Origin: CAVXZE01 sp964615365
GTDB lineage: Bacteria; Myxococcota_A; UBA9160; UBA6930
Reading direction: 5' to 3'
Length of the DNA stretch: 64,000 nucleotides
Assembly (NCBI GenBank): GCA_964615365.1
Contig: CAZTOU010000018.1
Span: 1 to 64,000, forward strand
The notes below the pieces were generated by a model that worked only from the letters and a program-made list of their open reading frames with translations, ran no database searches and was not told the origin of the DNA. Numbering within the stretch: the stretch's first letter is position 1; each line of letters starts with the position of its first letter. The translations under genes and the position numbers were made by a program. This document shows positions 1 through 8,260 of this stretch, one piece after another.

Positions 1-11
1 GCCTCCTTCAC

Positions 12-2171
12 TCACGCCCGGATGCGCTCGACGTTGAGAACGCCCTTCACCCGCTCGATCTCCTTCATCACCTTGTTCAGCACCCGCACGTCCGTGATCC
101 AGAGATCGAAGCTCTGGGTGGCGGTGCGATCCGGGTGCGTGGCGACCCGCGCCGCTCCGATGTTGACCCCCGCGGCGGAGATCGAGCGCGTGATCTCCGC
201 CAGGAGTCCGGGCGCATCCCGCGAGGTCACGCGAATCCGGATGCGGTGGGAGACATTGGCATCGGTGTCCCACTCCACTTCCATGCGGCGCTCGGGATCC
301 AGCTCGAAGGTCACCCGGCAGTCCTTCCGGTGCACGGTCACGCCCCGCCCGCGCGTCACGAATCCGATCACCTCGTCGCCGGGAAGCGGCGAGCAGCATC
401 GCCCGAAGCGGACCAGCACGTCCGCTTGCCCATCCACACGGATCCCCGTGCTCGAGGGTCGCGGTTCACGCCGGAACAGATCCCGAAGCTTCCGCGTCTT
501 CGGCGGGGCGTCCCGCACCTCGTTCGCCTTCCAGTCCGGACGCAGCGAGCGAACCACCGTCGATGCGGCGATCTTTCCGTAGCCGATCGCGGCGAAGAGA
601 TCTTCGACACCGCCTCCCACCTGCTTCTGAGCCACCTCGTCCAGGCCGTTTGCCTCCAGCAGTCGGGGCAGGGAGAAGCCGGCACGCCGCAGCTCCCGTT
701 CGAGGATTCCCCGGCCCAGCTCACGGCTCCGGGTGTTCTCCGCAGCTCGAACCGCGTGACGGATCCGGCTGCGCGCCTTGGCCGACACCACGAACTCCAG
801 CCAGTCCTTGCGCGGGTTCTGGGAGGCGCTCGTCAGCACCTCCACGGTGTCCCCGTCCGCCAGCTTGTGACGCAAGGGCCGCATCTTGCCGTTGACCTTG
901 GCTCCCGAGCAGCGCGCGCCCACCTCGCTGTGGATCGCGTAGGCGAAGTCCACGGGCGTCGCCCCGGCGGGAAGGTTGATGACGTCTCCCTTGGGCGTGA
1001 ACACGAAGACCTCGTCGGGAAACAGGTCGACCTTCACCGCGTCCAAGAACTCGTTCGGGTCCTCGAGCTCGCGCTGGCGCTCGAGAAGCTGACGCAGCCA
1101 GGCGAACTTGGCGTCGTCCTTCTGCTCTCCGCCCTGGCCCTGCTTGTATTTCCAGTGGGCGGCGACTCCCAGCTCCGCGTCCCGATGCATCTCCGCGGTC
1201 CGGAGCTGCATCTCCATCCGCTCTCCGTGCGGGCCGATCACGGTGGTGTGCAGGGACTGATACCCGTTGGGTTTGGGAAGCGCGACGTAGTCCTTGAAGC
1301 GACCGGGGACCGGCGGCCAGATCGAGTGCACCAGCCCCAGCGCCGCGTAGACCACCGGGCTCACCCCATCCAGAACGATTCGGAAGGCGATCACGTCGTA
1401 GATCTCGTCCAGGGTGAGTTCCTGCGTCTCCATCTTGTTGTGGATCGACGCGAGATCCTTGAGGCGTCCAGTGACCTCGGCGGCGAAGCCGGCGGCCCCG
1501 AGATTCTCGGAGAGAATCGCCTTCACCTCCTCGATGTATCGCTCGTGCTCCTGATGGCGCCCCTTGAGCCTCCCCTCCAGATCCGCCGCGACGCTCGGGT
1601 GGAGGATGCGGAAGGCCAGATCCTCGAGCTCGCGCATCATCCAGTTGACCCCGAGCCGGTGGGCGAGGGGCACATAGATGTCGAGAGTCTCCTGGGCGAT
1701 GCGGCTCGCCTTCTCCTCGTCCATGTAGTGGAGGGTGCGCATGTTGTGGAGCCGGTCGACGAGCTTGATCAGGAGGATGCGAATGTCCTTGGACATCGCC
1801 ACCAGCATCTTCCGGAAGCTCTCGGCCTGGCGCTCGCGGAGGGAGGTGAACTCGATCCTCGAGATCTTGGTGAGTCCCTCCACGAGGAAGGCGACCTCCT
1901 CGCCGAAGAGCCGCTGGATCTCGTCGAGGCTGGTGAGGGTGTCCTCCACGGTGTCGTGGAGCAGCCCCGCGACGAGGGTCACGTCGTCCACGCGCATGTC
2001 CACGAGGATTCCGGCCACCTCGAGGGGATGGACGAGGTAGGGCTCCCCGGAGTGCCGCACCTGGCCGTCGTGGACCTTTGCCGTGAACACGTAGGCGCGC
2101 TGGAGGAGCTCGAGATCGCAGTCCGGATCGTTCTCCAAGGCGCGATCTGCGATGTCGTTGAAGCGAAGCAT
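12..2171 (-). CDS. rel: Bifunctional (p)ppGpp synthetase/hydrolase (Rel/SpoT)
   Basis: Makes the stringent-response alarmone (p)ppGpp from ATP and GDP/GTP and also degrades it. The 719-residue protein has the full long-RSH order: an HD hydrolase domain with H48 and HDTVED at 72-77; a synthetase domain with RFKDYVALPKPNGYQSLHT at 291-309; a TGS domain at about 388-449; and a C-terminal ACT domain at about 650-719. The RFKD motif is the RxKD form of bifunctional enzymes, not the EXDD form of synthetase-only RelA, and the hydrolase residues are kept, so both activities are expected. ATG start at 2171. It is the last gene of an overlapping minus-strand operon that begins near 9328; 68 bp separate it from gmk. 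The rpoZ gene often found between gmk and rel/spoT is absent here. Confidence 0.95.
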   Translation of the reverse strand: MLRFNDIADRALENDPDCDLELLQRAYVFTAKVHDGQVRHSGEPYLVHPLEVAGILVDMRVDDVTLVAGLLHDTVEDTLTSLDEIQRLFGEEVAFLVEGLTKISRIEFTSLRERQAESFRKMLVAMSKDIRILLIKLVDRLHNMRTLHYMDEEKASRIAQETLDIYVPLAHRLGVNWMMRELEDLAFRILHPSVAADLEGRLKGRHQEHERYIEEVKAILSENLGAAGFAAEVTGRLKDLASIHNKMETQELTLDEIYDVIAFRIVLDGVSPVVYAALGLVHSIWPPVPGRFKDYVALPKPNGYQSLHTTVIGPHGERMEMQLRTAEMHRDAELGVAAHWKYKQGQGGEQKDDAKFAWLRQLLERQRELEDPNEFLDAVKVDLFPDEVFVFTPKGDVINLPAGATPVDFAYAIHSEVGARCSGAKVNGKMRPLRHKLADGDTVEVLTSASQNPRKDWLEFVVSAKARSRIRHAVRAAENTRSRELGRGILERELRRAGFSLPRLLEANGLDEVAQKQVGGGVEDLFAAIGYGKIAASTVVRSLRPDWKANEVRDAPPKTRKLRDLFRREPRPSSTGIRVDGQADVLVRFGRCCSPLPGDEVIGFVTRGRGVTVHRKDCRVTFELDPERRMEVEWDTDANVSHRIRIRVTSRDAPGLLAEITRSISAAGVNIGAARVATHPDRTATQSFDLWITDVRVLNKVMKEIERVKGVLNVERIRA

Positions 2172-2180
2172 GCCGGACTG

Positions 2181-2197
2181 GATTTCCTTTGGAAATC
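2181..2197 (-). promoter_or_regulatory. Hairpin in the rel leader
   Basis: A perfect 7-bp stem (GATTTCC/GGAAATC) with a 3-nt loop lies 10 nt upstream of the rel start codon, in the 68-bp gap after gmk. In the transcript the loop and 3' arm read AAAGGAAA, so the stem could partly hide purine-rich sequence near the ribosome binding site. A regulatory role is inference; the inverted repeat itself is seen directly. Confidence 0.35.
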
Positions 2198-2239
2198 GGT
2201 ACCTTGGGCGAGAATAGCCGACCGGCTGCCGGCCCTCAA

Positions 2240-2887
2240 TCAGGAGCCGAAGTCGAAGCGTCCCGCGAGCCGGGACACCACCTGCGGCGTCCCGAAGCGC
2301 ACCTTCGCGGAGATCGTATCACCGGAGCGCTCCGCCTGGATGATTTCGCAGACCTCGGTGACGGCGACCTCCAACTGGTCGTTCACGACGGCGTAGTCGA
2401 AGTCGTGGACCGCCGGCAGCTCCGAGACCACGATCTCGAGTCGGCGCTTCACCTGTCGCTCGTCGTCCGTGCCCCGCCCCCGGAGGCGCCGCGACAGCTC
2501 CTCCATGGAGGGCGGAAGCAGGAAGAGAAACCGCGCGTCGCTTCTCCTCGCGCGGATCTGGCGGGCACCCTGCACCTCGATCTCCAGCAGCAGGTCCTTC
2601 CCCCGGCTGAGCGGACCCTCGAGGGAGCTCCAGCTTGTCCCGTACCGGTTCCCTCCGTACTCGGCGTGTTCGACGAAGGCGTCCTCGTCCACCAGGGCGC
2701 GAAACTCCTCCGCGGTGACGAAGTGGTAGTCGACTCCCTCTCGCTCCCCGGGACGCTTCCTGCGAGTGGTGTGGGAGACCGAGAACTCGATCTGCGGATC
2801 CCGCTCAAGCACCATGCGGCAGACGGTGGTCTTCCCGGTTCCGGAAGGTGCCGAGACCACGAAGGGGGTGCCGCGGCAGTCGGCCAT
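2240..2887 (-). CDS. gmk: Guanylate kinase
   Basis: Phosphorylates GMP to GDP with ATP, feeding GTP and (p)ppGpp synthesis in the cytoplasm. The 215-residue length is typical. The P-loop APSGTGKT is at residues 13-20, followed by the GMP-binding region (SVSHTTRRKRPGE, then the DYHF and EYGGNRYGT stretches) and the lid/arginine segment near RQVKRRLE. ATG start at 2887, 5 bp after the RemA-like gene and upstream of rel, so substrate supply and alarmone metabolism sit on one transcript. The yicC-remA-gmk order is widespread in bacteria. Confidence 0.95.
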   Translation of the reverse strand: MADCRGTPFVVSAPSGTGKTTVCRMVLERDPQIEFSVSHTTRRKRPGEREGVDYHFVTAEEFRALVDEDAFVEHAEYGGNRYGTSWSSLEGPLSRGKDLLLEIEVQGARQIRARRSDARFLFLLPPSMEELSRRLRGRGTDDERQVKRRLEIVVSELPAVHDFDYAVVNDQLEVAVTEVCEIIQAERSGDTISAKVRFGTPQVVSRLAGRFDFGS

Positions 2888-2892
2888 GGCGG

Positions 2893-3171
2893 TCAGTCCG
2901 TATCCGGGGAGACGAACCCGTCCTGGGTCAGGCGCGTCGCGATGGTCTCCGGGTTGACCGCGGAGAGCACCACGTGGTCGCTGTCCGTCACCAGGATCGA
3001 GCGGGTTCGCCGCCCCTGGGTGGCATCGACCAGCTTGCCGCGCCCGGCGGCCTCTTCTCGGAGGCGCCGCATGGGAGCGGACTGCGGCGAGACGATCGCG
3101 ATCACTCTCGCGGCCACCACCATGTTGCCGTAGCCGATGTTGAGCAACCGCAGCGGTGATCTCTCACTCAA
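2893..3171 (-). CDS. RemA/DUF370-family DNA-binding regulator
   Basis: Small protein of 92 residues of the RemA (DUF370, YlzA) family, known in Bacillus as a DNA-binding activator of matrix and osmoprotection genes; its role in Gram-negative bacteria is little known. The family signature is clear: NIGYGNMVV near the N-terminus, IAIVSPQSAP, then DATQGRRTRSILVTDSDHV. The frame has no ATG early enough to include the conserved NIGxGN strand, so a TTG start at 3171 that overlaps the yicC stop is chosen. It lies between yicC and gmk, its usual place. Assignment to the family is firm; the regulatory target is unknown. Confidence 0.82.
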   Translation of the reverse strand: MSERSPLRLLNIGYGNMVVAARVIAIVSPQSAPMRRLREEAAGRGKLVDATQGRRTRSILVTDSDHVVLSAVNPETIATRLTQDGFVSPDTD

Positions 3172-4054
3172 CGTTCTGCACCTGCTCTCGGATCCTTTCG
3201 AGCTCCGTCTTCAAGTCGATGACTCGATGGGCAATCGGCGCGTCGCCCCCCTTGGAGCCGAGGGTGTTGGCCTCGCGACCCATCTCCTGAAGCAGGAAAT
3301 CGAGCCGACGCCCCACTGGCTTTCCCGCCTCGGCGCGGAGAAGCGCCGACTTGAACTGCTCGATGTGGCTTCGGAGGCGCGCCAGCTCCTCGCTCACGTC
3401 GAGCCGGTCCGCCGCGATCACGATCTCCTGGTGCAGACGCGCCTCGTCGATGAGCCCGGTCTCCTGGCGGAGCTGCTCGGTCCGCTTCCGCAGGCGCTCT
3501 CGGGCCGATTCCTGAACCGAGGAGGATCGGGACGCGATCTCCTCCACCAGCGAAGCGGTGAGCTCGAGCCGTTCCCGGAGCTCGCGCTCGAGGAGCCCGC
3601 CCTCGGCGACGCGCATCTCCTCGGCGGCCGCGGCGGCCTCGTCGATGGCCGCGAAGAGAGCCGCGTCGAGATCCTCGGCCTCGAATTCTTGATCTGCCAG
3701 ACGGGAGACGCCGGGCAGCGCGAGGAGCGCTGCGACGTCCAGGGATCCGCCGACTCCTTCCACCCGCTGCAGGGCCTCGGCGGCTCCCACGTACTGCTCC
3801 GCGAGATCGAGATCGACCTCCAACCGCGTGTGGACGCTGCTGCCGCTCCCGATGCCGATCGATACCTCGACCTTGCCGCGCCCGAATCTGCCCTGGAGGT
3901 GTTTCTTGACCCCCAGCTCCCGATCGCCGAGAAATCGGGGCAGGCGAATCGAGAGATCCAGATGGCGGTGATTCAGCGTCCGGATCTCGACGCCGAAGTC
4001 CACCTGCTCCACCGCGAAGGAGGAACGCCCGAAGCCGGTCATGCTGCGAATCAC
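3164..4054 (-). CDS. yicC: YicC-family endoribonuclease
   Basis: YicC/YloC family protein; members are stress-linked endoribonucleases acting on RNA in the cytoplasm. The 296-residue product starts with the diagnostic MIRSMTGFGR and ends with the conserved C-terminal helix ELERIREQVQNVE, preceded by LDFLLQEMGREANTLGSK, the most conserved part of the family. The start is set at a GTG (4054) that overlaps the stop of the heptose kinase gene as GTGA; it recovers the MIRSMT N-terminus, while the internal ATG at 4042 would lose four residues. An upstream continuation of the open frame overlaps the kinase gene and is not credible. Confidence 0.9.
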   Translation of the reverse strand: MIRSMTGFGRSSFAVEQVDFGVEIRTLNHRHLDLSIRLPRFLGDRELGVKKHLQGRFGRGKVEVSIGIGSGSSVHTRLEVDLDLAEQYVGAAEALQRVEGVGGSLDVAALLALPGVSRLADQEFEAEDLDAALFAAIDEAAAAAEEMRVAEGGLLERELRERLELTASLVEEIASRSSSVQESARERLRKRTEQLRQETGLIDEARLHQEIVIAADRLDVSEELARLRSHIEQFKSALLRAEAGKPVGRRLDFLLQEMGREANTLGSKGGDAPIAHRVIDLKTELERIREQVQNVE

Positions 4055-5070
4055 GACGCGCACCTCGCAGCCCGGGCGGCGGCGATGGATTCGGGCAGGA
4101 GGCCCAGGATCTCCTCGGGAGTCGCGGTCGCGGTTCCGACCTTGCCGACCACCACACCGGCTGCGGCGTTCGCCATCACGGCGGCCTCCAGGAGGGTTCC
4201 CCCCGCGAGTCGTGCCAGCGCGAGGGCGGCGATCGAGGTATCGCCCGCTCCCTGGACGTCGAAGACCTCGCTGCGGGCGATGGGAACGTTCACGGGGGAG
4301 GCGTCGCCCTCGAAGATGGTCATCCCTTCGGCGCCCCGGGTCACCACGACGTCGCTTCCACCCAGGCTGCGGCGCAGCCGCGCGACGGCCCGCTGGAGCT
4401 CCGGTTCGCTCTGGATCCGTTTCCCCGTCAGGGCGGCGACCTCGCGGAGGTTCGGCTTGAACAGATCCGCTCCCCGGTAGGGAGCCACGGACGTCTTGGG
4501 ATCCACGGCCACCGGGATCCCCGCCTCGCCAAAGCGGCGCATGGCGCTGCGCAACACCCTGGCTGGCAGCATCCCCTTCCCGTAGTCCTCGAGGATCACC
4601 CCGCGCACTCCGGGCAGCACCGCATCCACCGCCCGAAGCAGCCGGCGGGAGGCGGCGGAGGAAATCGGCTCGTCGGTCTCCCGGTCGAAACGGATCATCT
4701 GCTGGGAGCGCGCCTCGACCCGCGTCTTGCGGGTGGTCGGGCGGTCTCCGACGCGGACCATGCCGCTCGGATCCACGCCGAGGTCCTTCAGCAGGTCGAC
4801 CACCCGGTCGCCGGCGCGATCCTCTCCGATCACGGCGCAGACGGCGCATTCCGCCCCCATCGCGACGACGTTCCGCGCCACGTTTCCGGCACCGCCGAGT
4901 GCGAGGGACTCACGAGTGACGTGGACGACGGGGACGGGAGCTTCGGGGCTCACGCGGTCCACGTCGCCCCACAGGTACTCGTCCAGCATTACGTCGCCCA
5001 CCACCAGCAGGCGCAGCCGCCCGAAGCTCGCGAGCAGCCTCTCGAGGCGTCGCTGATCGAGACGACCCAT
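4051..5070 (-). CDS. rfaE1: D-glycero-beta-D-manno-heptose-7-phosphate kinase (HldE kinase domain)
   Basis: PfkB-family sugar kinase that phosphorylates heptose 7-phosphate at C1 in ADP-heptose synthesis for the LPS core. The 339-residue protein has the RfaE kinase features: GDVMLDEYLWGDVDRVSPEAP near residue 25, GGAGNVA sugar-binding loop, and the C-terminal anion hole/catalytic base motif DVQGAGDT. It ends after this domain, so the nucleotidyltransferase half of a bifunctional HldE is missing and must be encoded elsewhere. It overlaps the SDR gene by one base (TGATG) and yicC by four. The heptosyltransferases upstream use the product of this pathway. Confidence 0.88.
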   Translation of the reverse strand: MGRLDQRRLERLLASFGRLRLLVVGDVMLDEYLWGDVDRVSPEAPVPVVHVTRESLALGGAGNVARNVVAMGAECAVCAVIGEDRAGDRVVDLLKDLGVDPSGMVRVGDRPTTRKTRVEARSQQMIRFDRETDEPISSAASRRLLRAVDAVLPGVRGVILEDYGKGMLPARVLRSAMRRFGEAGIPVAVDPKTSVAPYRGADLFKPNLREVAALTGKRIQSEPELQRAVARLRRSLGGSDVVVTRGAEGMTIFEGDASPVNVPIARSEVFDVQGAGDTSIAALALARLAGGTLLEAAVMANAAAGVVVGKVGTATATPEEILGLLPESIAAARAARCAS

Positions 5071-6185
5071 CAGCGGGCGAGGCCCCGCTCTTGAAGCTCC
5101 CGAGTCGCCTGATCGATCCTGTCGTCGGCGCTCTGGCTGCGCAGCCAGGCCAGCAGCTCCGCGACGCCATCGGCGAGATCGACCTTGGGCTGGTATCCGA
5201 GCTCGCCCTGGATGCGGCTGATGTCCGCGTAGCAGTGGCGGATGTCTCCGGCCCGGTACCTCCCGACCACCTCGGGTGGCTCGTCGACGCCGAGCTGCTC
5301 GCCCAGCAGCTCCGCAACCTGGAGGATCGACGTCGCCCGCCCGGTCCCCACGTTGTAGACCCTGCCGTCCGCCGCCTCGGCTTCCATGGCCAGGAGATTG
5401 GCCCGCACCACGTCGGAGACGTGGACGAAGTCCCGCGTCTGGAGCCCGTCCTCGAAGATCATCGGTCGGTTCCGGTTGAGGAGACGCGCAGAGAAGATCG
5501 CCATCACGCCCGTGTAGGGGTTCGAGAGGGCCTGCCGGGTTCCGAAGATGTTGAAGTAGCGCAGGGCAACCGCCGGAATCCCGTAGGCGGCGCCCACGGA
5601 GAGAAACATCTCCTCGTGATCCCGCTTGGTCACCGCATAGATCGAGGTGGGGAAGAGCGGCTTCTCCTCGGGTGTCGGAATCGGCTCCAGCGAGACGCCG
5701 TCCGCGTCCTCGTGCTCGTAGCGGCGTGCCTCGAGGTCCTCCTCCGAGCGAAGGGTCGGGTGAACCACCTCACCCCCGGCGCTGCGATACGCGCCCTCGC
5801 CGTAGATCGACATGGAAGACGCCACCAGCATCTTCCGAATCTGGTCCCGGCGCGCCACGATCTCCTCGAGTAGGACCGCCGCACCCAGGGAGTTCGCGGA
5901 GACGTAGCGCGTCATCTCGTACATGGACTGGCCCACGCCCACGATGGCGGCGAGGTGGAAGACGATCTCCACCCCCGAGAGCGCACGACCCACCGCGTCC
6001 GGATCCCGGACGTCACCGACCTGCAGCTCCGCGCCTGAGTTCAGGTAGTCGGGCCGCTTCGCTGCCTCGCCGTGCACCTCCTCGTAGAGATTGTCGAGGA
6101 CCCGCACGTCGTGACCGTCCATCAGGAGCGCGTCCACCAGGTGCGATCCGATGAACCCCGCTCCTCCGGTAACCAGAATCTTCAC
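5070..6185 (-). CDS. Extended SDR sugar-nucleotide epimerase/dehydratase, dTDP-L-rhamnose 4-epimerase-like
   Basis: NAD-dependent nucleotide-sugar modifying enzyme of the extended SDR family, 371 residues. The N-terminus carries the Rossmann motif TGGAGFIGSH (about 7-16), then DVRDPDAV, the catalytic Ser region SSMSIYGEGAY and the YAVTK (YxxxK) dyad about 75 residues further on. The GVGQSMYEMTRYV and MSIYGEGAY stretches resemble proteins annotated as dTDP-L-rhamnose 4-epimerases more than GalE or ADP-heptose epimerase (HldD), but substrate cannot be settled by eye. Its place between the heptose kinase and a GT2 transferase argues for production of a surface-polysaccharide sugar. ATG start at 6185, overlapping the GT2 gene by four bases. 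Confidence 0.75.
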   Translation of the reverse strand: MKILVTGGAGFIGSHLVDALLMDGHDVRVLDNLYEEVHGEAAKRPDYLNSGAELQVGDVRDPDAVGRALSGVEIVFHLAAIVGVGQSMYEMTRYVSANSLGAAVLLEEIVARRDQIRKMLVASSMSIYGEGAYRSAGGEVVHPTLRSEEDLEARRYEHEDADGVSLEPIPTPEEKPLFPTSIYAVTKRDHEEMFLSVGAAYGIPAVALRYFNIFGTRQALSNPYTGVMAIFSARLLNRNRPMIFEDGLQTRDFVHVSDVVRANLLAMEAEAADGRVYNVGTGRATSILQVAELLGEQLGVDEPPEVVGRYRAGDIRHCYADISRIQGELGYQPKVDLADGVAELLAWLRSQSADDRIDQATRELQERGLAR

Positions 6186-7165
6186 GCTTCGCCTCCATCC
6201 GCGCTCTCGTGCCGCAGGCGGGCGAGCCCCTCACCCTCCGGGCAGCCCCGCAGGTGCCAGCGCAGCACCTTCCAGTCCTGCAGCCATCGATCGCGACCGC
6301 GACCATAGACCAACGCCGCGGGGATTCTCCACACGACGTAGAGAATCGCCTTCAGGACCCGCAGGATCACCACCAGGAGCGCCAGAAGCGGGCCTCGGTT
6401 CTTTCGGAAGAAGAGATACAGAGATCTGTGGTACTCGATCCGCGTCTCGGCGGGAATCTTCTTCTTGGTGCTCGCGCCGAAGATGTGGATCACCTGAGCG
6501 TCGGGGATGTGGACGACACGCCACCCCGCGCGCGCGATCTGGAAGCACCAGTCGGTCTCCTCGAGAAAGAAGAAGTAGTCCTCGGGCAAGAGCCCCACCG
6601 ACTCCAGCACCTCCCGCCGCACGAAGAGACAGGCCCCCAATACCGCCTCCACCGGAATCGGTGCCGGATGATGGTAGCGCTTGGAGGGATAGCGACGCGG
6701 GAACAGGGTTTCGAGGGCCCCCTTGGGAAGAATCTCCGTCGTCAGGCCGGGGAAGTTGTGGATGCAGTTCTGCTTGCTTCGATCCGGGTTGAGCAGCTGC
6801 AACCCCGCGGCGCCGACCTCGGGATGCGCATCCAGATGGCGCACGCATCTCTCGAGCGCATCGGGGAGCACGACCGTGTCGCTGTTCAGCAGCACCGCGT
6901 GCCGACCCTTGGCGCGGCGCAGCCCCACGTTGTTTCCGGCGGCAAAGCCGATGTTCTCCGGCAGCGCGATCACCTCGGCCCAGGGATGGCGCTCGCGCAC
7001 CGCGGCGACACTGCCGTCGTGCGAGCCGTTGTCGACCACCAAGGTCTCGGTCTCGATTCGCCCCTCGTCGGTGCGCGAGAGGATCTCGCGGTGAATCGAC
7101 TCGAGGCAATCGAGAAGCACCTCCTTCGCGTTCCAGGTGACGATCACGATGGAGAGGTCGGTCAT
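6182..7165 (-). CDS. Glycosyltransferase family 2 (rhamnosyltransferase-like)
   Basis: Inverting GT-A glycosyltransferase of 327 residues, probably adding a sugar to a lipid-linked or LPS oligosaccharide at the inner face of the cytoplasmic membrane. It opens with the GT2 strand LSIVIVTWNAKE, has the NIGFAAGNN motif and the metal-binding LNSDT (DxD region), and the acceptor-side LEETDWCFQIARAGW motif shared with WbbL-type rhamnosyltransferases. A hydrophobic segment, LLALLVVILRVLKAILYVVW, lies near the C-terminus and may anchor it. ATG start at 7165 overlaps the waaF stop as ATGA; the longer open frame upstream overlaps waaF and is rejected. The specific sugar is unknown. Confidence 0.85.
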   Translation of the reverse strand: MTDLSIVIVTWNAKEVLLDCLESIHREILSRTDEGRIETETLVVDNGSHDGSVAAVRERHPWAEVIALPENIGFAAGNNVGLRRAKGRHAVLLNSDTVVLPDALERCVRHLDAHPEVGAAGLQLLNPDRSKQNCIHNFPGLTTEILPKGALETLFPRRYPSKRYHHPAPIPVEAVLGACLFVRREVLESVGLLPEDYFFFLEETDWCFQIARAGWRVVHIPDAQVIHIFGASTKKKIPAETRIEYHRSLYLFFRKNRGPLLALLVVILRVLKAILYVVWRIPAALVYGRGRDRWLQDWKVLRWHLRGCPEGEGLARLRHESADGGEA

Positions 7166-8256
7166 GGCGTGGCACTCGGAGAGGAGCTCGGCACCGTGAC
7201 GACTTCGCCTCGAAAGCGCTGCGCCCCGCCGTCCGAGAGCGCCGGGAGCGCCTCCTGCGCAACGCGCTCGGCGGAGACGCGAGTCATGCAGCGATGGTCG
7301 ATGGGACATTCTCGCAGATAGCAGGGGCGACAATCCACGTCCGCGCAGAGGATCTTCACTCGCTCCAAGTTGAGATTGGTCTTCTCGAGGGCCGTCGGTC
7401 CCATCACCACCACACAGGGAACGCCGAAGGCCACGGCGATGTGACGAGCGCCGGCGTCGTTGCAGATCAGCACCCGGGAACGTCTCACCACCGCCTTGAG
7501 CGCGCCCAGGCCGAGCTCCCCGGTGAGATCCAGCGCCGGCCTCTTCATCGCGGAGCGCACCTCCCCTGCGAGCCTCCGCTCGGCCGGCGTTCCCACCAGC
7601 ACCACCTTTGCCCCCGCCGCCGCCAGCGCATCACCGACCTCGGCGAAGGCGGTGGGGGGCCAGATCTTGGAGGGCCCGTAGGAAGCCCCGGGCGCCAGGA
7701 GCGCGATCACGTCGCCCTCGCGCGCGCCGCGCTCCTCGAGCTTCTGCCGGGCCTCAGCGTCTTCGGCGTCGGTCACGTGAAGCTCGAGCTCGGTACCCCG
7801 GGAAGAGCAGCCGACCGCCTCGACCAGCCCGAGGACGTGGGTCTCCCGGGCGATCAGGATCCGGCGCCCCCCCTTTCTCGGAGGGGCGACGCGCCGATGC
7901 AGCAGGGCGCCCCGGCCGTTTCGCCGGTACCCGACGATGCAGCCGACCCTGGCCAGCCTCATCAGCAGGGCCGAGGAGAAGGAGTCGGGCAGACAGACGC
8001 CGAGATCGAAGCGTCGCGCCCGCAGGGCCCATCCTTCTCGAAACAGGGCGGCGGCTCCCTTCCCGTACGACTCGAGCGGCAGCACCTCGTCGAACCAGGG
8101 CGCTCCAGCGACGAGGGGCAGCAGCTCGGGGCGCAGGTGGAGCGTGAGCCTCGCCTCGGAGAACCCGGAGCGCAGAGCGCGAAACCCGGGTGTGGCCATG
8201 ATCACGTCGCCGGTCCAATTCGGACCCCGAACGAGAATCTCCTCCGGCTGCGCCAT
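7162..8256 (-). CDS. waaF: ADP-heptose:LPS heptosyltransferase II
   Basis: GT9 family transferase of 364 residues that adds a heptose to the LPS inner core from ADP-heptose on the cytoplasmic side of the inner membrane. The N-terminal PNWTGDVIMATP motif, the central LLAPGASYGPSKIWP nucleotide-sugar binding region and the C-terminal CNDAGARHIAVAFG followed by GPTALEKT are typical of WaaF. The Cys-rich tail DCRPCYLRECPIDHRCM is also seen in that family. ATG start at 8256, 4 bp after the second GT9 gene. With the heptose kinase three genes downstream it supports an LPS with a heptose-containing core. Confidence 0.88.
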   Translation of the reverse strand: MAQPEEILVRGPNWTGDVIMATPGFRALRSGFSEARLTLHLRPELLPLVAGAPWFDEVLPLESYGKGAAALFREGWALRARRFDLGVCLPDSFSSALLMRLARVGCIVGYRRNGRGALLHRRVAPPRKGGRRILIARETHVLGLVEAVGCSSRGTELELHVTDAEDAEARQKLEERGAREGDVIALLAPGASYGPSKIWPPTAFAEVGDALAAAGAKVVLVGTPAERRLAGEVRSAMKRPALDLTGELGLGALKAVVRRSRVLICNDAGARHIAVAFGVPCVVVMGPTALEKTNLNLERVKILCADVDCRPCYLRECPIDHRCMTRVSAERVAQEALPALSDGGAQRFRGEVVTVPSSSPSATP

Positions 8257-8260
8257 GGCT

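Noticed and set aside
135..2396. Long plus-strand open frame (753 codons) opposite rel
   Set aside because: High GC content keeps the antisense frame open; its product is low-complexity with no domain, while the minus strand encodes a complete Rel.
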